From: Litsea cubeba
Taxonomy: Eukaryota > Streptophyta > Magnoliopsida > Laurales > Lauraceae
Direction: 5' to 3'
Assembly: GCA_012931725.1 (NCBI GenBank)
Contig: CM022945.1
Coordinates: 99,703,951 to 99,767,950, forward strand
Length of the DNA: 64,000 nt
Positions 25,001 through 40,000 of the stretch are shown here, piece after piece. The number at the start of each line of letters is the position of its first letter. The stretch's first letter is position 1. Made by a program: the position numbers and the translations under genes. The notes under the pieces are model-generated. The model made no database searches. It was not told the origin of the DNA and saw only the letters and a program-made list of their open reading frames with translations.

Positions 25001-28000
25001 TGTATTAGGAGGGTAGGGAAAAAAGTCTTAGGAGAATCCAAAGGGGGTGCTCCGGTACAGAAAGAGGCATGGTGGTGGAGCGAAGTCGTCCAAGACAAGA
25101 TAAGAGTTAAAAGAGAGTGCTTTAAAACTTGGCAAAAGGATCGAAATGAAGCGAACTTGGAGAGGCATAAAGAAGCAAAAAGAGAAACCAAAAAGGCAGT
25201 TAGTGAGGCCAAGGCAAAGGCATTTAAGGAGCTATATAGGCGACTTGACACTAAGGAAGGCGAAAGAGAGATATTCAAGCTTGCTAAAACTAGAGATCGG
25301 CGGACCAAGGACTTAAACCAAGTTAAATGCATTAAGGATGATGATGAAAATGTATTAGTAAAGGAAGAGGAGATAAAGGAGCGTTGGAAGAGCTACTTCT
25401 ACAAGTTATTTAACGAAAGCAGTAGTAGTGACATACAATTAGGGCAACTTACCAATTCTAGAGAAGAAGCGAATCATATGTTCTATAGGAGAATCAGTAG
25501 GGAAGAAGTTAAAGAAGTATGAAAAGAATGAAGAATGGGAAAGCGGTTGGGCCAGATGGCATCCCTATTGAGGTCTTGAGGTGCTTGGGGGAGGATGGCA
25601 TTAGTTGGTTGACAAAGCTTTTTAATGTATTGCTAAAGAGCAACAAGATGCTTAATGCATAGAGGAAAAGCATTCTTATACCCATATACAAGAACAAATG
25701 AGATATTCAGAACTGTGCGAACTACCGCGGGATTAAATTGATGAGCCATACGATGAAATTATGGGAGAGTTATTGAGAGAAGACTAAGAAGAACAACAAA
25801 CGTTTCAGAGAATCAATTTGGTTTCATGCCTGGGAGATCAACCATAGAGGCTATCTTTCTCCTGAGGAGGTTAATGGAACAGTATAGAGAAGGTCAGAAA
25901 GATTTACATATGGTGTTCATTGACTTGGAGAAGGCCTATGACCGAGTTCCTAGGGAGATTCTTTGGAGAGTTTTGGAAAAGAAAAGAGTGTGTGTCGCAT
26001 ATATTGAGGCGACAAAGGATACGTATGATAGAGTCGTGACATCTATAAGGACGACTGGCGGCGAAACTAAGGAGTTTCCTATCACGATTGGTCTACACCA
26101 AGGCTCAGCGTTAAGCCCGTACTTGTTTGCCCTAATTATGGATGAGATTACAAGACATATCCAGGATGAGGTGCCGTGGTGTATGCTATTTGCAGATGAC
26201 ATTATTTTAGTGGATGAGACGAGAGAAGGAGTGCATGCTAAACTAGAATTGTGGCGGAAAACATTAGAGACAAAAGGGTTTAGGCTAAGTCGATGCAAAA
26301 CGGAATATATGGAATGCAAGTTTAGTCAAAGTAGGACACCTGGTAACATAGAAGTAAGTTTGGGCACACAAAAGATTGTAGAGAAAGAAAACTTTAGGTA
26401 CCTTGGATCTATGGTGCAACATGATGGAGGGATTGATACTGATGTAAGTCATAGAATTCAGGCCGGGTGGACCAAATGGAGGAGTGCTTCGGGGGTCTTG
26501 TGTGATCGGAAAGTCTCCCTCAAGGTTAAAGGAAAGTATTATAAGGTGGCGGTACGACCAGCGTTGTTATATGGATCAGAGTGTTGGGCAGTAAAGCATA
26601 ATCATGTCAAGAAGATGGAAGTTGCGGAGATGAGAATGCTAAGATGGATGTGTGGGATCACAATGAGAGATAGGATTAGGAATGAGGAGATTAAGGGAAA
26701 AGTAGGAATAGCACCAATTGGAGATAAAATGAGAGAAAATCGACTGAGATGGTTGGGCCATGTTAGAAGACGTCCAACGGAGGCACCTGTTAAAAGGTGT
26801 GAAAGCATGAAGATTGCCAGGAGTAGGAGAGGGAGAGGGAGACCCAAGAGAAGTTGGAAAGAAACTATTAAACATGACATTGCCTACATGGATCTGACGG
26901 ATGACATGGCCCTAAACAGATTTGATTGGCGTCGTCAAATCCATATAGCCGACCCCACCTAGTGGGAAAAGGCTTGGTTTGGTTGGGTTTGGTTTTAGTG
27001 AGTCTAACAGGCAGGTAAAAGAACTATTTATAATTATATTCTAATTATTAATATGTGGAAATGAGGTTTATCATTACCATCATCTTATTCATTATAAAAT
27101 TTATTAGGAAATGGTTCTTCCTCCTCTCAAGTCTCAACACGATGGCGAGAAGCAAAAACAGACTCGGCAAAATCGCATTTGGCTGAGTACCATGAACCAG
27201 TTATGCCAGGAGAACATGACTTAGACAAGCTGGTTTAACCATGGGGGTTATCAAAAGCAGTTTTGCGGGAGAGTAATGGGTCATGCATCCAAAATGATAC
27301 CTAAACAATTCAGTATTGGCTCGATGAAAGATAGGCCCATAGGCCACACACCATATGATAGATACATGCAAATAATTTGGTCAGTTGAGAAAAAGCTTAC
27401 ATGGTCATATTCCCATCGAGCAGTCAGTGGAAGAGAAACAAGAATACTCTCAATTCGGCCTCCAGTCTTCAGTCCGAATGTCGTACCACGATCATAGACC
27501 TTCAATGAGAGAGAGAGAGAGAGAGAATAAAATCAGTCCACACTAATGATTACCATATAAATTATAAAATCTGCAAGGGTCCTTAATTACCAAGTTGAAT
27601 TCTACATAGCGTCCCCTTCGTAATTGTTGCCAAGCCTTATGTTGTTCAGTAAATGGCATGTCTTTGCATCGTTCTATAATGGGAATGTAGGCTGGAATGA
27701 CAGACTTCGTACACTCTGCAGTTTCAGCATTGGGCGAAGTTTCAGTAGACAAGAAAATCCATTTGAAGCATTCTTTATCATTATTATTAAATGGTAAATT
27801 TGAATTGTTCATTCAATCAAACATTCACTAAATGGTGGAACTTTACAGAAATATCAAAAACAGAAACCGCTTACAGTGGAGTTCTACTAAACATGGTGAA
27901 TCCCCAGTGGGGATTACAGTGACCAAAACCATGCTGACATCTTTATAGAGGAATGACATCAGATGGAAACTGAGTCCAACCCTTGGAAATGATTACAACA

Positions 28001-31000
28001 TTTTCCTCATTGGTCTGTCATTACCCATTTTTATTATTTTTAAGTTTGTCAAATCAGTAATACTGTACAATTTATGAACTGCATCAGCATGTTTCGAATT
28101 AGATCTATCCATCAATGCATGAAATGCATCCTAAAAACTGTGGTCTCCCTCTGTTTTCTTTAGGATAAATACATTGAGAAAGTTTGTAGTTTCTAACGAA
28201 ATGTTTGATACAATCTTCCAGAACTTCCAGAAAATCCCATGCATGACTAAATTTCCTTTTTAGGTCAAAATAAATCAAACAGGAAAGGAAAAAAGAAAGA
28301 AAAGAAAAGAGATGAGCATTACCAGTAGAGAATGCCAGAAGCATCTCTTGATCATAGTCATTAAGATCGTCAAAAAATATTCCCCCAAGCCCGCGCCTTT
28401 CTCCTCGATGCTGTTAACACCATCAGATGTAAATAGAAGCAATTCCTCCACAAAATCTTCTATCTTTTTTTTTTTTTCAGCACATTGTTAGAGAGTACAG
28501 ATCTTTTAGTAAAGAACAAAAATATCTTACACCTGGTTGGAAGAGACTACTCAAGAAGAAAAGTTTCTATGGTAGATTAACTTGTAGATAATAAATTACC
28601 TGGTGGATTGTAACTGACCTTGATTAAGGGCTGATTAGAGATAATTATCGGTTGTAAATAGCTGCAGTCTTGTTATGTAAAAGGTGTATATCTTTAAGAC
28701 GCTGTAGATATTTATCACTAGGCTTTTTGCATACGAGCACTACATCTCTTCATCAAAATCGAAGACATGGTGCCCACTTTGTATGTTAACAAGTTCAGCT
28801 AATCAACAATCCTAAATGAAACCTAGTTCACAACTCAGAGGGAGCTTACTTCAATTAACCCTTCTATCTTTCTTCATCCTCATCTTTTTTTTTTTTTAGT
28901 GGTAACATGACTTGAACCTACAACCACAATCTTTCTTTCTTCTTCCTCTTTTTTTTTTTTCATTTTCCTTTACTTTTTTTTTTTTTTTTTTGGTAACACA
29001 ACTTGAACCTACAACCCCAAGGTTGCAATAGTGAGCACCTCACAGTATGCCACAGGCTGTTGTCGCAGTTTTTAGTTAACAATGTCAGTAAGAAATCTAC
29101 TTGTATTTAAGGAATCTTTTGGTGTCTGGATGTTAGTTTAGTTTTATATTTACTGTTTTCGAGAAAATCAGGATATCATTCCATCATAATCAGAAAAACT
29201 GGTGGGTTTTTCTGGAGTTTTCTTTCGAAAGTTCATCTGCTTGAACCACTTTTCATGGGGAAAAACTCAATCATATCTGACGATCTGCAGATATCTTCTT
29301 AAGGTTTAGAAAGGGTATCAGTGGATTGATGCCTGGACTTGATATTTTGCCGTTCACTTTGTTAGACTGAAGAGTTTGATCCCAGTTGGAACTGATCTGA
29401 TGTTCTCCTTATCATTTTTATTGTATTTGGTAAATGGCTTTGCTTGACTTCAAGTAGGACAAGTTGCTGATGAGTTGTATTATGATGGTTTCTGTTGGGC
29501 TGCTTTTGACATATAGTTAACTTCTTAGATACTGTTAATTTGATAAGACTGTTTTCCTATTATCATCCAAGAATCCTCTTCAAGTGTCACTTGCCAAGTG
29601 ACATATTCGTATCCCCCCACCTTTGGGGGGACTAATCCCTGGGCCCCACGCCCGCACCCACACAGCCAGGGGACGGTTAACGCCCGGGGGAATCGACGCC
29701 AAGACCTCCGGGGAGCATTCTGAAGTACATATTTCTAAGAATCCAAGCATTCATATAGCAATGGTTAGGTTGAAGGAAGAGAATGACATCCAATGTTTCA
29801 AGGCTGTTTTGAAGTTTCCTAGGGGCACAGAAAACTCAGAAAAAATCGATGAGCGTTATGTCAGACCCCAATGATGTGAATCTAAATAAAAAGAAAAGCA
29901 GTCTCAGCCTATGGTTATGTCATGCCTGTCAATTTTATGGATGAAAATCTTAGACAAGGTTTATATCTATATCAACAACATTGGAAAATTAGGATTCGTG
30001 TGTGAGTTATACTATGATCAAAATGAACAGTTAATCAGCTACATTAGGAAATTTCTTTCCTTCGTTTTGGTACTAAATCTCATAGTAAATAATATTTGAA
30101 CAGAAGTAGTCTTTTTCCTCCACTACGTGTTGATTCACCACCGCATGCCAGTCCTAGGCAATATAGATGAGGGCAGTAATAGATCATCTGTTGGGTATGA
30201 AAATTTAAAACTTCCCACGCTATGGTATGAGTTCCAATCATGTGAGGTTTTAATTAGGTTTGGAGTTTTAGAATAGAACTCCTTTATCCGACCCTAACTT
30301 GAGGGGGAAAGGATTTGGTGATGATGGAGTCTTTGTCAAGATTAGAGTACCATGAAAAGATATTCAATATTTCTGCGTCACGGGAGAAGTTGATAGAAAA
30401 TAGAAGAATTTGGATGACCAGAACAGTCTTTCTTGGTCTTGCTTGCACATAAAACTGCTCACAGTGTGGAATGACTGGATGACCAACATACAGGTTACAT
30501 GTGGTACATAATTTTAGTATCTCAGGTGACCTGGATCAAGTCACCATAAAGGGAATGATAACAAATAGGAAAACCAGATAACATTTCGCTTCTCAACTTA
30601 CAAGCCTAAACAGCACTTCAGTGACTCAGTCTTCTCTGAATAGAGAACTTTCACAAAAAGCCTATAGCCAGTGCTTAGCATCTACTAAATAATTCTTTTT
30701 ATTTATTTTTATGGTAATTTCTACTGTTTTGATAATATTTATTAACAGCATTGAAATTTCCAACAACTTAATGATGTTTCAAAGCTTGATAGTTGATAAA
30801 AGTGCTGTCAAATGACAAAGAAACAAGAAACGAACAAGTTGCCAGATCCATTGTAAACAAATACATAGCAAGTAATAAAAAGACAGGTCGTAAAACAAAT
30901 TAATTATTTTAATTGATTAGAAAATGAGATTACTTAATGATTTGGTGTCAATAGTCAAAATAAAGGATAGAAAAACACCTTGATAAAGAAATAATCATCA

Positions 31001-34000
31001 CACCACTTTTTGAATTTGGGATAGAAGCTAGGATCAAATTTGTCGCAGGCCTTTTTTTGAACCTGCGAGGAGAAACACAGAGTCAAGATCCTTCCAGCTG
31101 ATAATGTGATGATTTGCATCTTCAACATCACTCCCCAGCTTTAACTTATAAATGGACTGGAACAATTTGGCGCACAGAGAGTTTATGTGCATCCATCATT
31201 AGCGAACGTATCATATTTCATTTAATATAGGATATTTGGACATGTTTATTCAACGTCTTTTGAGAATCAGCATATGATGCATCCATTTTAAAGTTTTCTA
31301 TTAAGAAGGTAGAAAAGTTAAGAGTCAGTAATGTAAGCTTCATTAATGATAAAAAAAAAAATGTACACAGCAAAACAATCAAAGCAATACATACAGGAGA
31401 AGTATACTGTATGAACAAAAATACAATCCTAAGAGAACTAGCAGCAAAGTTCTTAGGTAATAGTGTTAGCATCAATATCCACTCCCTGCTTCGCAAATAC
31501 ATCCACGGCCTCCTTTGCACTCCTACATAGATGCCGAAACAATATGACAATGATGTGCTTAAATCAGCAAAAGGCTAGTTTTGATTCATGAAGATAACAA
31601 TAAAAATAGTTAAATCACCAATTGAAATGGTGAAAGGGCTTATATTTAATCATTAAAACAAATGGGTTTATATTGGACGAAGGTTATCCCTGGCAGAAGG
31701 AGGGAATTGCTTGTTAAAAAGTAAAGGAATAAACATACACTTCAAGATATAAATTTGATACTTGTGTGGTCTGCAATCAATTCATCAGCATCTGGAGAAG
31801 TAAAATAATTCCAATAAAAGATATATCGCGAATCATAACTTTGCCCATCTTAAGGACCCAAGTAGTGATATCCTTTGTGGTAGGAACCGTAGCCGAAAAA
31901 CACTTACAGCTTGGTTTGAAGAGCAAACTGATTGAAGTACTAAAGTAGTGGCACTAATTTTTTATTTTTTTTATAACAGTAAATCTTATTGCTCAGATAA
32001 AGAACTGGACTGAAAAAAGCTCAGACCAGCTCTAAAACAAACAACCAAGAACAGAAACAAAATAATCAAACATCTTTAGACATCAAAAGAAATAGAATCA
32101 AAAGACACTCCCTCTTAGCAAGACCATCAGCCATTTCGTTAGCCTCTTGGAAAATATGGTGAAAAGAAACTTCAAGTTGAGAAGAAATATCTTGCACCTC
32201 CTCCACCCAATCTGCCAATCTCCAAGGATATGAAATCTTCCTTGAACCCCACTGAATCGCTGAGAAAGAATCTCCTTTAATGATAGCCGCAAAACCATCC
32301 AACTTAAGTAATTCCCGACAGCCAATCAATAAAGCATACATTTCGGCTTCATTTGCGTCCGAAGCGTCCCTTGGCCCACAAAACCTTCGAACAACATTAC
32401 CAAAAGAATCCCTTATAACACCACCTATACGACCCCTCCTAAGAGACTGTTGATAACTACCATCAAAATTAAACTTTAGAATGCCATGGGGAGGCATCCA
32501 AAATCTTTGGCAAGCCGAAGTAGCTCTCCATCCCCCATCTAGGACAGCCGCCCAGGACCTATTAAGGTCATCCAATAAAATTCCATCAAACTCTATCCGC
32601 TTCATAGCCCATGCTGAAACTGTCTTGATTATAATATCAACAATCTCCTCCACCGACCGAACCTAATTATTGAAGATTCTGTTATTCCTCTCTAACCATA
32701 TCTTCCAACAAGCTGTATACAACATAAACTTCCATAAAACCCCCCCACAGGTAAAATGGCTATGAGAGGACCATTGTTGGAACAATTCTGCAATAGACCA
32801 AGGCATAACCCACTCCATATCAAACTTAGCAAAAAGAGCCACCCAAACATTATAAGCAAAATTACAATGAATAAGTAAATGATTAACCGTTTCCTCATCC
32901 CTTAAGCACATAGAACAGCCATTAACAATTAAGTAATTTCGCCGCCTCAAATTGTCTATTGTCAAAATTTTCCTCTCCTAGCCAACCAACAGAACACCAG
33001 AACTCTAGGCAGAATGAAGCAGTACCAAAAACAGCGCCAACCAACTGAAACACTAGAATTATCAATCAAGACATTATAAAGAGACTTAACTGAAAACTCT
33101 CCCTTAAAATCAGGCTTGCACAAAGACAAATATACCTTGTCCAACAATCCAAACATTCTACAAAGACATGACATTTCAATATCCTTCAAATTCCTTCTTA
33201 AACAAAATCCCAAACTACAGAACCACCTCTAAATTCAAATTGATCAGCTATAAAAGCTTGTTGCCGCCTTAGAAAATTGCCGACTCAAAACTTATTGTCC
33301 ACACCATTCATCATGCCAGGATTTGATATGCTTCCCATCATGAACTTTGTACCGAACCCATTGATCAAAACCAAAGAATCGACCTCCAAATACCTGAAGC
33401 TTAATAATCTCTTCCTGGCACAAACCAGCCATCCCTTTTTAGTTTGTATTTGTGGATTAAAATACGCTTCCACAAGCATTTTCCACCCTCCCCCAGCCTC
33501 CACAGCTACTTCCCCAATAAAGCCTTATTAACCTTATCAATGGAACGAATTCCCAACCCACCAAAATACCAATGGCACAAAATTTTAGTGCCACTGGTAT
33601 GAACAAATTCCCAACACTGGTATTTATAGCATACCAATGTTTGTTGCATGGATTCTTTCTTCTTTATTTTTTCTCTGAATGATAACTTTAATTAGAAGCC
33701 AAGCAGTACAAGAGGGAGGGCTGGTTCCAAACGTTTCAAGTTTATTGAGTTAATAAGACAAACTGGGAATGTGCGTACGCTTAAATGTAAATGTCACCAA
33801 TTGGTTAATGATGCAGTACGGAAGGTTAAAAGGGCCCAGCCCCACATGATGGACCCAGCCATCCAACCCAGTCCATTGGGTTCAGCCCACAGGCCCAATT
33901 GGCTAAGAAAGGTACTGTGGCATTCCCGAGAGTTATGGATTGTCTTATGGTTTCGTTTGTGCCCTAGTGGCTGGAATCCTTCTTGGATTCGATCAATCCT

Positions 34001-37000
34001 TCGGGAGATTGATCTATCAACCCGATTGTGGATCTTAGCTGTGCCAATTTGGTATCAGAACTAAAGAGCGATCGCCGGGAGGACAACTGTCCCTTCCGGA
34101 TTCTATCCCCTGGCCATTCCATCAATCAACCCGATCGTGGATCTTGGCTGCGCCAGTTAAGTTACTAATAAAAGAGTTGAGAGAGGTCACCAGTTAAATT
34201 AAGCAAAGTTATTAATTAGTCCCTCCCTCCCCCCTGCTCTCTCAATTTTTTTGTCTTTCTTAATCACTTCAAAACTTTTACTGAAATTACAAATTTAAGA
34301 ATGATATATCAATGTAACACATACCGTATGGAAATGCTTTACATCTTCCTCAAATATATAGGCAGGAGTCAAATCAGTGCCACCACCAAACCACCACTGC
34401 CTAGGAGCTCCAGGGGTATCTGGAATGAATTGAAATTTGAAGCCCATTATAAAGTTAATCAGATATAAAAATGACTCATCAATTAAAAGGAAATGACAAA
34501 CTGACAAAAAGGAATAGTGTGCAGCCTTAATGAGTGACAGTGACACCAATTATGATGATCCAGTTCTCATTTATTGAGATTTCTTTTTGGTACACTGTTA
34601 GATGCAGGCCCAAATGGATTGAGGCCCGGACAGTCCGGAGCCAAATTCAAATTCAAACAACCAAAGCTTCCGGGCCCAAGCCCGAGTCACCAAGGCCCAT
34701 GCCCAAATTCAAGGCCTGAAAAGAGGCCATCTCCAATTGTTTATACGTCCAGAAAGCTGGACAAGGTTCTCAATCTAATGGTTCTTTTGTTTTTTGTTTG
34801 TTTTTTTGTATCTCCCTTCCTTTCTTTTAGTGCTATTTGAACTCATTTAGGAATCTGCTTTAATGGCTAGGATGCAGCTTTTGGGGGTATCCGACGGTTT
34901 AGATTCATAAGAGTTTCTAAATTTTATATTTATATATATAATATGGGTATAAAATTATGAAAAATTAATTAAATGTATAAGAAGGCAAATAGAAGTTAAG
35001 AAAAAAGTAAGTGATGGAAAATCCAAAGCATATGATGGCTTATATAACAAGTTGGGAACAAGAGAATGAGATAAAGATATTTTCAAGCTCGCAAGAACAA
35101 GGGAAAGGAAAAGTAGGGACTTGGATCATATCAAAAGTATAAAGAGGAATGGCCAAAAGGTATTAGTGAAGGACAATTATATTACAGAGAGGCAAACAAT
35201 ATATTTTACAAACTTTTAAATGAAAATTTATAAGAGGCTTAGGAACGAGGGATGATATTTCGTTAATAGGACATAATTTTCCTTAATTTTCTCCACTTGC
35301 CTTGTCCATCCACTGCTGTTGTTCTTACACTACTAATCAGCTTTCTTCTTTTCATCTTTGGCACTCTAGACTAGGACATCTCTTTGTCACTTATTTGATA
35401 CTGTTAATCTCTTTCGGTGTTTTGGACATGTTAATTGTGAGAATTTATCAAATTGCATTTCCCTTTAATAGAAGTATTACTAAAAAGGGAAATATTCTCC
35501 TGCACATGGTTCACATGAGAACCATGCACAGGAGCCGTTGGTTTCAACATTTAAAGGTGTGCCCGACCTCTTCCATAGTACCTGTGTAAAGTTCCTACTA
35601 AAAATGCTTTTGTTTTAGTGCACTTTGACATTTGGGGACCTTCCCAACCACCAAAGGAGTCTTTGTTTATTGATGATTATACTTTATACGCATTATATGT
35701 GGGTATATTTCATGAAACATATGAATGAGTTGTACAACATATATGTTCATCTGCTCACATGGTTGAAACTCAAGTTTCTAATAGAAGTAAACTTATAGGT
35801 TTGACTGTGGAGGAGAATATCTCTTTACCTGGTGTCACAACTTTCTCTCCTATCAAGGAACCATTTTCCAGTTATCATGTCCCTAAACCCCTAAACAAAA
35901 TGGTGTCACTGAATTTTAACACCCTCATATTTTGGATATCATTCTCACTCATCTTCACACATCTCAGGCATACATCTCCTTCTGGGAAGAAACACTTTTG
36001 ACCATCACTAGTCTTATCAATCTCTATCCATCCACTATTATGTCTGGCAACACACCCTTTTAAGCTCTCTCTCATAAATAAATAAATAAATAGACTCTTC
36101 TGCCTATGCCTTTTCGAGAGTGCCCGCTTTGTTCTCCTTTCTCCTCTTGAATGCTCCAAAATCGCTCCCAAGTTCACTATTTGTGTATTTCTTGGTTATG
36201 GGATCGAACATAAAGGTTTTTGTTGTTTCAATTCTATAGCCAATCGTATCTCCTGTTTTGTCACTTTTCTTGGGCATATTCCCATCTATTCCATACATGT
36301 TGCTTCTCTCTCCCTCGATCCTCCTTCCTCATATTGCCTTGATCCACTCCCTGATTTATTCCCTGTGCCATGTCCATGTTCCTCATCCTCTGCTCCTCTT
36401 TATGTCTATCCATTAGCATCGAGCTCATAAACAAACAGCAATACCTCATGATTTATTGATTGTCTCAGCTCCATCGACTGATGAGAACTCACAACCCTGT
36501 TGACCCTAGTGATTTTATTGCTTCTCGCAATTTTATTTTATTTTTTTGAAAAGGTGATTGTATTAGTAAAAGAAAACTATACAGTATAAGAGAGGTATAC
36601 TGTAACAAATAGGCAAGCAGCCAAGACACTAAGAAAACAAAAGGACCCAAGCCCCAGCCCAAAACAAACCAGCCAAACTACAAGGGAAACATGATAAAAG
36701 AAATATTAGAAAGAGAGGCGCCCTCCTTGGCAAGACGGTCCGCTTCAGAATTAGCATTACGAAGAACGTGAGAAAAGGTAACTACGAGGCTTCTAGCAAG
36801 ATCCAGGATCTCATCCACCATAGTAGCCAGCTTCCAAGGGGCTTTAGCGGAAGCTTTGGCCCATTGGATTGCACAAAATGAGTCCCCCTCCACAATAAGG
36901 TTTGGGAGCTTCAGACAAAGAGCTTCTCTAAGGCCAGTTCTGATTGCCAATAATTTCGCCTCATTGGCGGAGCATACCCCACCAGGCCCTGAGAAATAAA

Positions 37001-40000
37001 GAACAGGGGAACCCAAAGAATTGCGGATGATACCACCCAACCCAGCCAAACCCGGACTACCAATGGCACTACCATCGAAATTTAACTTGAAGCCCTGTAG
37101 GAGAGGGGGAGTCCATCTTTGAATCCTAGAAGGAGAGGCCGGAGAAGAGAAAGCCACTTCTTTCCAGTTTCTCAAAATAACATCAACAGAGATCCCTTTG
37201 AAAGAAGGTAGAGGGGAGGCCCAAGAAGCAGTAAAATTTCACCTTATCCCTGAGAAGATCCTCAACTAATGAATTATCATTAAAACATCTATTGTTCCTT
37301 TCTTGCCAAATTACCCAAATAATAGCCACGAAAGAAGTCCTCCATAAGATGCGACCCCTAATATGACCCACCCTCAACTTCCAAACCTCAAAATGCTGAG
37401 AGAAACGGGCTGGAAGGACTCCACTCATATCAAACCACCTGTAAATAGAATTCCAAAGGCCTTGGGCCACCCTACAATTCAAAAAAAGATGGTCCACTGA
37501 TTCTGCATCCTTCAAGCACATGGGACGAGGCATTGACAATAACCATATTCCGACGTCTAAGTTTATCCATTGTTAAAGTGCCTCCTTGTAAAGCTATCCA
37601 AGCGAAGGCTAGGACCCTAGGAGGAGCCTTGATATAACAGCGAAGAAATAAGAGAAGCATTAGAGTCCTTTCTGTTGAAAGCATCATAGAAAGAGGCAAT
37701 AGAGAATGACCCATCTGGAGAGTGAGGCCAAATCCTCAAATCCCAACCATCTAACGGGAGATAAACCTCGTTAATAAGGGTCAACGATGAGCAGAATTGC
37801 GTTTCTTCTACCACCGAGATTTCTTCTAAAAGTAGGTCCCCAGCTAATCCTTCCTTCATCGCGCTCACTGACTAGATCTTTGCCATTTTTGGCACAGCGA
37901 AACAAATTAGGAAATTGAGTTGCTAGCGGAGAGTCCCCGATCCAAGTATGCAATCAAAACCGGATTCTATCACCCTTACCGACATGGTAGCGAATGGATT
38001 GAGTGAAGGGTTCCAAGACTGATAGAATCCCTTTCCAAATCCCACAATTCCTACCAAAACCACCATGCACCTCCCAACCCTCCCTAAAGACATTGTATTT
38101 GGAACTAATAACCTCCGTCCAAAGACCAATAGACCCATCTCCGAGGCGCCATAACCACTTAACCAGGAGTGCTTGATTCATTGCTTTAATGGGTCTAATG
38201 CCCAGGCCACATGCAGTGAGATCCAAGAAGAGGACCCACTAATGGGCCCCACCAAGAATGATTTACTTTCTTTAAATAGTTTAGTAATTTTAGTAATTTG
38301 AGATTTTAGTGATTTGATTTACTTAGAGATTTTAGGGAGTGATTTTAGGAATCACTGAATAATAGTAGTTTCTTTCTTTAGACCGTTCCTCTATTATAAA
38401 TAGAGAGGGATGCTTGATTGTAAGGCATGCTATATTTTTAATAAGATTTCAGAATTGTTCTTGTGAGTTCCCCTTTGGGGTATTTCCCCTAAGTGATCTT
38501 AGGGTTTTGAGTCTTAGGGCTCGATCTCACCGTCGGAGGTGTAGATCTTCACCGTGACCGTCGGAGGGATCTTCGCCACAGCCATTCTCTCCCAGCTTGT
38601 CGCCTACACGTCCGGCAGCCACTTCACCTGCAACACACAGCAACGTTTTCTTTCTTTCCCCTTCAGCAAGTAAGGAACTCATCATCTCAAAGCCCTTTTA
38701 GTTGCCTGCATAGAATTGACAACACCCAAGACACACACAAAAAAAAAAAAAAAAGGGGCAACTTCACACATGTTATTTTCTCCCAGCCACATGTATTGGG
38801 ATTAAGTTCAGGCCTGAACTGAATCCAAACCCGACCCAGTAGAGTAATAGTGACAAAAAAGGGAGGGGGGGGGAGGGGTTCTCTCCCACGTGTCTTCTCT
38901 TCTGGGCCTAAGTTTGGGCCCAAACCTACAGAACCAGTAAAAAAAAAACACATCAGTTTCTCTCCCAAGTGCCTGCTGGTGTGTTACAGCTGGGTCTACC
39001 CTAAGTTCAGACCCAACCCAAGCCCAAAAAAAAAAAAAATTTAAATTGATATCCATGCATCTGAGGAGTCATGAGAAGTTTGTAAACTCAAATGAAACTC
39101 AACGAATTTTCTATCAACTTCTATACGGTGCTTGGTATTTTGAGAATGAGTTATACTTTAAGCAGTTTCTTACTCTGAAGCAAGAAGGCCTAACGGTGGA
39201 TGAATATACCATTCAATTTCAGGAGTTGCAAGACATGCTAACTAAAGGAAGGTACGACACATGATTTATCTAGTTATGTCAAGGGTTTGAGACCAGACAT
39301 CGTGGAAAATACGAATCATTGTAACAACAGTCAAGAGGCATTCTTATAAGCCATCCGTGTTGAGCGCATGCTTAAAAAGTCTCACAGGCAACAATGTCAA
39401 CACAGGGCTCATATTGTGGAAAGACTTTTTGAAGGAGAACATAATCCCACTCTTGTCATTCGGCGACTCCTCAATTCAAATACGAAGGAAGAAGAAGAAT
39501 GGAGACAAGCTAAGAAATTTCACACGCGGGCGATCGTCGTTGACAAAGCTGTTAATGTGGTTATTGACAATGGTAGTGCAATTAATTTTGCCGCACAAGA
39601 GGTTATTGACAAGCTTAATTTGCCAACAGAGAAGCTTCCTAAGCCCTACCAAGTCACATGGTCTAATAGTCATGTCATTCCCGTGACTCACAGATGTTTG
39701 GTAATCTTTCAAGCTTGGCGACTATGAAAATCAGATTTGGTGTGATGTGATCCATATGAATATTACTCATATCCTTCTTGGACGTCCATGGCTTTTTGAT
39801 CGAAAAGTGCATCATGATACAGAGGCAAACACATATACCCTTTTGAGGAATGGAAGATGGAGTAGACTCATGCCAATGACATCAACATCTCTATCGTCGT
39901 CTGCACCTTCAGCAGAAGCGCTACAAACGGAGCAAAAACTTGAAAAAGTAGTCATGATTGCACCAAAAGAGCTGACTTCGAACAACAAAGAAGACATTGA

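Noticed and set aside
24700..25332. A 210-codon hydrophobic protein on the minus strand
   Set aside because: It lies exactly opposite the Lys/Glu-rich RTE linker, which turns into Leu/Phe/Ser on the other strand.
23903..26880. Minus-strand open frames (210, 137 and 127 codons) opposite the RTE LINE
   Set aside because: They are antisense shadows of the endonuclease and reverse transcriptase frames.
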